Source: Peptococcaceae bacterium
GTDB taxonomy: Bacteria; Bacillota; Peptococcia; Peptococcales; Peptococcaceae
Reading direction: 5' to 3'
Assembly: GCA_900759105.1 (NCBI GenBank)
Contig: CAAETY010000070.1
Location: 1-11,675, forward strand
DNA: 11,675 nucleotides
Part shown: one piece after another, positions 6,977 through 11,675 of the stretch
Numbering within the stretch: the first letter of the stretch is position 1
Layout of the letters: every line of letters starts with the position of its first letter
Position numbers and translations under genes: made by a program
The notes under the pieces: generated by a model
Databases searched by the model: none
Seen by the model: only the letters and a program-made list of their open reading frames with translations
What the model was told of the DNA's origin: nothing

Positions 6977-7028
6977 AAGCCAAGGAGAATGCTACAGAAC
7001 ATCGGTTCTGTTTTGCGCTCCTTGGCTT
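6977..7028 (+). terminator. Two-tier intergenic hairpin, cassette 3
   Basis: An outer stem AAGCCAAGGAG (6977-6987) pairs with CTCCTTGGCTT (7018-7028). An inner stem ACAGAAC/GTTCTGT (6994-7000 and 7005-7011) closes on an ATCG loop. A 6-by-6 internal loop separates them. The T run after it is poor (TTTAAGTT), so partial termination, RNase protection or a structured spacer are all possible. Confidence 0.6.
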
Positions 7029-7068
7029 TAAGTTATGGCATCCGAATTTTGAAATAGGTGATCTTTGA

Positions 7069-8277
7069 ATGAAAAGAAAATCTTTATTATATATTACTTG
7101 CATCCTGCTACCTATTCAATTTATCATGTGTAGTTGTGGTAATTATTCACCAGCATCCATAAGCAATGAGAATGATATCCAAGAAAATCCCCTCGAAAAT
7201 AGTAATTTATCAGGCTCTCTCCAAATGGTAACGTCAGCAGAAATGGTAAGCATTGCTGGTTGCACCACACAAGATGGTTTTTATGAAGCGATAAAGGATC
7301 AGGATGGGGTACGTTTCTATTTTACTGACTACAAGAATAAAGTCAAAACCATATTATGTTCAAATCCTAGTTGCACGCATGACGATTCGTCCTGTACGGG
7401 TTTTTTACCCAATGAAGTTGCTGAATATGCTGGGATTTTTCCGTTTCAAGACAAACTAATAATAAACTATTCCGCACCACACTACGGAGTCCCATCAACT
7501 TTGTGTCAAATCAATCTGGATGGTACAGACAGAAATATACTATATACTTTTTCGTCAACAGAAATCGCACGTGACCCTGTGATAACCGATGGGGATAACT
7601 TGTTTTTTGTTTTAGATGACGTGAATCCTGAAACTGCGGAATTCATATCATACCTAGTTGAATTTGATGTCGCCGAATGTAAAGTTTCACCCATTTTCCA
7701 ATGTACTGCCAATGATTTTTTGGTGGGTTGCTCCGCAGATAAATTTGCTTTTAAATCTATTGATAGCAGTGGAAACTACCAATTGTTTTTCGTTGACACA
7801 AATGGAAAAAAAACGGATTCTGAAATAAGCTGGATGGGCTATATGCCTAGCTACTCAACGGGTTCAAGCTTATATATCTTTGATTCCGAAAACAGCGCAC
7901 TTACTACATGCAAGTATGACACTTTGGATTACAAAACCATTAAAATTCAAGACACCGCACAAATAGTACATGATATTGCAAACAGTATGATCGACTATGT
8001 TTGCGATGATAAGCTTTTTCTAGTAATCTACCACGAAAAGAACAGTGAAGAAGTTGGAATTGATGTGAATACCGGTCAGATATATCCCGTTATCTTGCAC
8101 GGTGTAAACGCATACGGAGAAAAAACGCGTCCGATGTATATAATCACAGAATTTGGAGACTCCTATTATGTTGAAACCGGGACGATTACAGCGGATTTAT
8201 CGAAAAGAGCACTTATTAAAAAAAGTGATTTCTGGAATGGAATAGAAAATTTTGACTTCATTAATAGTTTAAGCTAG
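7069..8277 (+). CDS. Lipoprotein with predicted beta-propeller body and CCHC motif, cassette 3
   Basis: A 402-aa lipoprotein, shortest of the three paralogues. The start at 7069 follows AGGTGA (7056-7061). The signal MKRKSLLYIT... ends in IMCSCGN, a degenerate lipobox in which C21 or C23 could be lipidated. Propeller-like strands follow (QDGFYEAI, VRFYFTDYKN, DKLIINYS, DGDNLFFVLDDV, GSSLYIFDSEN). The motif C97-x4-C102-x-H104-x4-C109 matches the cassette 1 protein in both spacing and context (ILCSNPSCTHDDSSCTG against YLCSQANCAHNNSSCTS). The C-terminus KKSDFWNG is the paralogue signature. The damaged ATPase reading frame starts 97 nt later, with no terminator seen. Ligand and role unknown; it may be a receptor, chaperone or immunity partner of the secreted protein. 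Confidence 0.85.
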   Translation: MKRKSLLYITCILLPIQFIMCSCGNYSPASISNENDIQENPLENSNLSGSLQMVTSAEMVSIAGCTTQDGFYEAIKDQDGVRFYFTDYKNKVKTILCSNPSCTHDDSSCTGFLPNEVAEYAGIFPFQDKLIINYSAPHYGVPSTLCQINLDGTDRNILYTFSSTEIARDPVITDGDNLFFVLDDVNPETAEFISYLVEFDVAECKVSPIFQCTANDFLVGCSADKFAFKSIDSSGNYQLFFVDTNGKKTDSEISWMGYMPSYSTGSSLYIFDSENSALTTCKYDTLDYKTIKIQDTAQIVHDIANSMIDYVCDDKLFLVIYHEKNSEEVGIDVNTGQIYPVILHGVNAYGEKTRPMYIITEFGDSYYVETGTITADLSKRALIKKSDFWNGIENFDFINSLS

Positions 8278-8342
8278 TACTCCTGCTTGAACGACAAAAT
8301 GATTACATTTCTATGCTGCCTAACTCATTCGTAGTTTCAACC

Positions 8343-8376
8343 CATAAATGACCACATCAAGGTCAGTCCATTTATG
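8343..8376. repeat. Imperfect inverted repeat before ATPase copy B
   Basis: CATAAATGACC (8343-8353) is complementary to GGTCA (8361-8365) plus TTTATG (8371-8376), with GTCCA as a 5-nt bulge and a 7-nt loop. It lies just before the degenerate ATPase frame. No T run follows. It could be an operator, a decay product or chance. Confidence 0.3.
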
Positions 8377-9186
8377 CTAAATATCACACTCTTGCACGGA
8401 TTAACTCTAAATATGCATTTATTGCAGAAATTGTACCGTGCCCCCTCATCTCCATTTTGTTTACTTCCCCCAAAAAAACATAAAGAACATAACCTCAACA
8501 ACGTAAAAAAGCCCTGGCAGAGGTCTCTTTCACCCCTGGACCGAGCTTGTATGGCTTTTGGGGCCCCAACGGTGAAGGCAAAATCACCCTCATCAACATC
8601 ATCACCGACACACTGGCTGCAGAATCGTGTGAAGTGCTCTGGGTGCAGTAAACCAGCGCGAGGTATCACCTTCCGCCGCATTCTTGGCTATATGCCGCAG
8701 CAGCAGGGGCTGTATGATAGCTATACTGGGCGGCGTTTTCTTGCCTACATGGCCGCCTTGAAAGAAATTTCTCGAAAAGCTGTTGCAGCCGAGGTGGATC
8801 GCGTAGCAGCCGCCGTAAATTTAACCGCCGAGTTGGACAAGCGCCTTTCTGCTTATTCCGGCGGTATGAAGCAGCGCCTGCTGTTGGCATCCGCTCTGCT
8901 TGGAGATTCGAAGCTGTTGATTTTAGACGAACCAACGGCAGGCCTTGACCCTAAAGAGCGCGTCCGTCTGCGCGAACTGCTGGCAGATATGGCTAAGGAT
9001 CGAATCATCCTTGTGGCAACACATGTTGTTTCGGATGTGGAAACGGTGGCAACCAAAGTTATTTTGCTGCGCGCCGGCAAGATTGTGGATGCTGCACCTG
9101 TGCCGGAGCTTATTGAAAAATACGCTCCCGGCCAAGGGCTGGAAGATGTGTACCTGAACGTGTTTGGTGAGGGAGACGGTAAATGA
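8374..9186 (+). pseudogene. ABC ATPase with destroyed N-terminal half (locus B)
   Basis: The frame from 8374 is open for 270 codons, but only the part from about residue 96 is ATPase. The earlier nucleotides are ATPase-derived in a different frame: read in that frame they give KKALAEVSF, then LYGFWGPNGEGKITLINIIT, then EVLW, ending at TAA 8649. Walker A has thus become GPNGEGKIT, and an extra G near 8641 restores the normal frame. From 8671 the sequence is nearly the same as the intact copy at 4447, with Q-loop, YSGGMKQR, LLILDEPT and ATHVVSD all kept. Only four amino-acid changes separate them (P to S, V to A, P to S, D to G), while most nucleotide differences are silent. Without Walker A it cannot hydrolyse ATP normally. 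Its stop still overlaps the permease start (ATGA). Confidence 0.9.
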
Positions 9187-9220
9187 GCCTGTTTTTTGCT
9201 GAACTCCGCAAAGTCTGGGG
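8671..9220 (+). repeat. Direct repeat of about 550 bp, copy B
   Basis: Partner of 4705-5254. Just upstream (8505-8670) similarity to the A copy drops to roughly two-thirds with indels. Just downstream the A copy decays while this one stays in frame as a working permease gene. A crossover between the copies would delete 3966 bp. Confidence 0.9.
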
Positions 9221-11585
9221 CAGCCGAGTGTTCCCTGCCCTGTTGGCTATACTGGCGGCTGCCAATCTCCTACTGCTGTGGATGGGTACTCGCCCCACGG
9301 CCAAACAGCCTCCCGCATCAGCCTATCACGCAGTAGGTGCCGAGCTTTCCGATAAAACCCTGGAAGAAAAAGGGACCTTTCTTCACGACAAATACACTGA
9401 GATAGAAAGCCTTGTGAAAATCGGGCAGTATTATCGGGAACAGGCTTACGGCGGCTATGGACTCACTCAGTATCGGCAGGACAACGCCGCTATGTTCGAT
9501 GCCTATGAACAAGAGTACACAGATAAGACCTATACTCTGTTCACGGATAACTTGAACACAGAGTACCGCCTGTTCAGCCAGCTGCAAAGCGAATATGACA
9601 CCGTGGCGGCCTACAGCGACTTTCTGGATGGCGTTCAGACCAAGGCATCCCAACTGTCCGGCATCTCGATTTTTCAAAATGACCGTACCGGGTACGATTT
9701 GAAAAACATCGAATTGACCGCACAGGTTTACGCCGGACTAACCGAGACACCCATAGATTATTACCCGCAGAAAGGTCTGTACACGGCCATCAGCTATGCG
9801 TTCACCGACCTTATCCTGCTGGCATCTATGCTCTTGCTTGCTTTGATTCTTGTGCGCCAAGAGCGCGACAGCGGCTTGTTGAGTTTGATTCGCAGTCTTC
9901 CCGGTGGGCGACTGAAAACGGCCATTGCAAAGCTGGCGGCATTTGCTGCCAGCTTATTGGTCGTTCTGGCGGTGCTGTATGGGGTCAATCTCACATATTG
10001 CTCGGCATCGTTCAGTTTGGGGCCTATGAACCGCACGATTCAAAGTGTTCCCGCCTTGATGCGCTGCACAATGCAGATTACAGTTGGGCAATACCTGCTT
10101 CGGTTTTTGCTTGCAAAATGGGCTGGTGCGTTTGTGATGGGGCTGTGGGTCATGCTGGCCGCCCTTATTGCCAAACGCGCTGCGACCGGCTGGATCGGCG
10201 CATTGGCACTGCCTTTGGCGATGTATGGCATCCGTGCTGCGATTCCTGCTACGAGCCATTTGAATGTCATAAAGTATGCCAATATGGTAAGCCTGCTGCA
10301 AACCAATGAGTTGCTGGGGAATTATCGAAATCTGTTCTGGTTCGGCAACCCCATCAGTCTCCCAATGGTAGAGTGGGTAACTGCCGTTGCTTTAGGCAGC
10401 ATCTTGTCTGCGGCATTTTGCACTGTTTTTACAAAGGCACAGCTGCTGCCAGCCGCCAAACGTAGTCTGTCACTTCCATTCCGTCACAAAACACACGCAA
10501 CCTCTGTCACTCGTGAAGAAGGCAGAAAGCTGTTACTGATGAATGGTGCAGCAGTATTCTTGGCTGCATTTCTGGCATTCGGCATCTATCAAGGCGTAAC
10601 GGCAGAAAGCTACATAGACGCGGACGAAATCTACTACGCCTATTATATGAAGCATATTTCCGGGTCGTGGAGCGAAGAAAGCCGCGACTGGCTGAAAGAT
10701 CAGCGTAATGAGTTTGCTCCCATGTTGGAAGCACAGAAACGCGTCAACCGTGGCGAATTGAGCAGCGACGCACTACTGGCCTACAATTCCTTGCAACAAA
10801 AATATTCTGCCTATCAGCGTGTTCTTCAATCCAATATTAGTTACTACCTCAAGGAGAATCCCGGTGCGTGGCTTGTTTATGAGACCGGCTACAAGAAGCT
10901 GTTCGGCTTTACCGGCACAAGTAATGTGCAAGATACACTTTTAGCAGGATTGTTGTGCGCCCTATGCTTCAGCGGTCTATTTGCAATGGAGCGCAAGGGC
11001 GGCATGGATGAAATTCTGGCATCCACCCCTTTGGGCCGGAAATACACTGTGAAAGCAAAGCTGCGGCAAAGCACCGCGGTTGCGGCAGTAATAGCTTTCG
11101 GGACAGTTTTGCCTCATCTATGGCAGGTTCTGCGCGACTATGGCCTTCCCTCTTTGCTGGGACCGGCAATGAGTATTTCTGACTTGCAAGCCGTTCCAAA
11201 GTTTATAACTTTATCGGATTTGCTGCTCTTTTGGCTGATTTGTCGCTTTGCTGCCTGCCTGTGCATGAGCCGAATTACCCTATGGCTGGGACAGAAATTG
11301 GGAAATCTGCTGCCCGCACTTTTTATCAGCGCTGTCTCGTATTGTCTGCCTGCGTTGCTTAGTCTTTCTGGAATGAAAAACGGGATTGAGTGGCTAGGGT
11401 TCTATCCACTATTCCATGCTGCGGCTCTTTGGCAAAACCAAGGGTATGCCGCTGACGGCGAAAGCTATAATGCAATGTGGATTCCGATTTTTCTGGTGTG
11501 CGCAGCATTCTTCCTCGCATGGGCGATTGGTCAGGCCCTTATTGATGACTATGACATGATAGGTGTTCCAGATGAAGTATTATAA
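9183..11585 (+). CDS. ABC-2 type permease, two TMDs in one chain
   Basis: An 800-aa integral membrane protein expected to be the exporter channel. The start overlaps the ATPase stop (ATGA), a sign of translational coupling. It is an internal duplication. Half 1 has TM1 (16-34), a large outside domain (35-200), then TM segments near 203-224, 251-270, 305-331, 335-353 and 397-415. Half 2 has a TM at 452-470, an outside domain (471-582), then TMs near 583-600, 630-648, 676-696, 708-728 and 766-786. After the second TM each half has the same cytoplasmic signature: ERDSGLLSLIRSLPGGRLKT at 227 and ERKGGMDEILASTPLGRKYT at 603, probably the helix touching the ATPase. One chain can therefore supply both TMDs for an ATPase dimer. 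The adjacent ATPase is dead, so the ATPase at 4447 is the likely partner. Substrate unknown. Confidence 0.9.
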   Translation: MSLFFAELRKVWGSRVFPALLAILAAANLLLLWMGTRPTAKQPPASAYHAVGAELSDKTLEEKGTFLHDKYTEIESLVKIGQYYREQAYGGYGLTQYRQDNAAMFDAYEQEYTDKTYTLFTDNLNTEYRLFSQLQSEYDTVAAYSDFLDGVQTKASQLSGISIFQNDRTGYDLKNIELTAQVYAGLTETPIDYYPQKGLYTAISYAFTDLILLASMLLLALILVRQERDSGLLSLIRSLPGGRLKTAIAKLAAFAASLLVVLAVLYGVNLTYCSASFSLGPMNRTIQSVPALMRCTMQITVGQYLLRFLLAKWAGAFVMGLWVMLAALIAKRAATGWIGALALPLAMYGIRAAIPATSHLNVIKYANMVSLLQTNELLGNYRNLFWFGNPISLPMVEWVTAVALGSILSAAFCTVFTKAQLLPAAKRSLSLPFRHKTHATSVTREEGRKLLLMNGAAVFLAAFLAFGIYQGVTAESYIDADEIYYAYYMKHISGSWSEESRDWLKDQRNEFAPMLEAQKRVNRGELSSDALLAYNSLQQKYSAYQRVLQSNISYYLKENPGAWLVYETGYKKLFGFTGTSNVQDTLLAGLLCALCFSGLFAMERKGGMDEILASTPLGRKYTVKAKLRQSTAVAAVIAFGTVLPHLWQVLRDYGLPSLLGPAMSISDLQAVPKFITLSDLLLFWLICRFAACLCMSRITLWLGQKLGNLLPALFISAVSYCLPALLSLSGMKNGIEWLGFYPLFHAAALWQNQGYAADGESYNAMWIPIFLVCAAFFLAWAIGQALIDDYDMIGVPDEVL

Positions 11586-11675
11586 AAATCTGTCCATCGA
11601 TGAAAGCGATTTCTCCGTTCAAAGGCAAGGCTGCCGCATTCACCTGACGACCACAGAATATCAACTATTCATTAC
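11572..11675 (+). CDS. Start of a possible winged-helix regulator (partial)
   Basis: The start at 11572 overlaps the permease end by 14 nt and follows AGGTG (11561-11565). The 34 visible codons begin MKYYKNLSIDESDFSVQRQG and continue CRIHLTTTEYQLFIT. OmpR/PhoB-type DNA-binding domains typically begin with a short strand (V.R.G..I.LT.TEY.LL), and the LTTTEYQLF stretch fits this. There is no room for a receiver domain before it, so it would be a stand-alone domain or a fusion with a different second part. The gene continues beyond the window. If correct, it may regulate the transporter operon. The match rests on about 20 residues. Confidence 0.5.
   Translation, partial: MKYYKNLSIDESDFSVQRQGCRIHLTTTEYQLFI

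Noticed and set aside
8374..8670. N-terminal 95 residues of the open frame at 8374 as a novel domain fused to an ATPase
   Set aside because: The same DNA read in another frame gives recognisable decayed ATPase sequence with GPNGEGKIT and EVLW, so the apparent novel residues are a frameshift artefact.
1..11675. CRISPR array, tRNA, rRNA or intact insertion sequence
   Set aside because: No regularly spaced short repeats, cloverleaf-like sequence, rRNA signature or transposase with flanking inverted repeats was seen.

Overview
The window looks like gut Firmicutes DNA, most likely class Clostridia near Faecalibacterium/Oscillospiraceae. This is inferred from the Sec signal peptides ending in ALPAFA or AVPAFA, GGAGG ribosome binding sites, the style of the GC-rich terminators, and the lipoprotein family. 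No rRNA or marker gene is present, so the taxonomy is only suggestive. Every live gene reads on the + strand. The secreted-protein and lipoprotein genes are clearly more AT-rich than the ABC transporter genes.

The main theme is a cassette present three times: (i) a small Sec-secreted protein with a predicted ricin-like beta-trefoil fold, (ii) an intergenic hairpin, (iii) a lipoprotein with a predicted beta-propeller body. Cassette 1 is 49-1977, cassette 2 is 2265-4358 (its secreted gene is frameshifted) and cassette 3 is 6342-8277. Cassettes 2 and 3 each begin with a terminator, an extended -10 promoter and a leader hairpin. That hairpin has a nearly invariant loop (RGCGCGCA) and a stem that differs between copies but still pairs.

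Cassettes 2 and 3 are each followed by an ABC exporter gene pair, and the two pairs are damaged in complementary ways. After cassette 2 the ATPase (4447-5220) is intact but its permease is a remnant. After cassette 3 the ATPase (8374-9186) has lost its Walker A half while the 800-aa two-domain permease (9183-11585) is intact. A segment of about 550 bp shared by the two loci (4705-5254 and 8671-9220) is about 95% identical by eye, with abrupt drops in similarity at both ends, which suggests gene conversion. The simplest working model is that the ATPase of locus A serves the permease of locus B in trans.

Between cassettes 2 and 3 (about 5391-6092) lies a patch of minus-strand gene fragments: L-fucose isomerase, L-fucose mutarotase and a large serine recombinase. 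It marks past insertion and deletion at this site. At the right edge a new gene starts whose first residues resemble an OmpR-type winged-helix domain; it may regulate the transporter.

Function is inferred. Secreted lectin-like proteins, partner lipoproteins and a two-TMD ABC-2 exporter suggest a surface-interaction, antagonism/immunity or envelope-stress system with diversifying paralogues. No known system was recognised with confidence.
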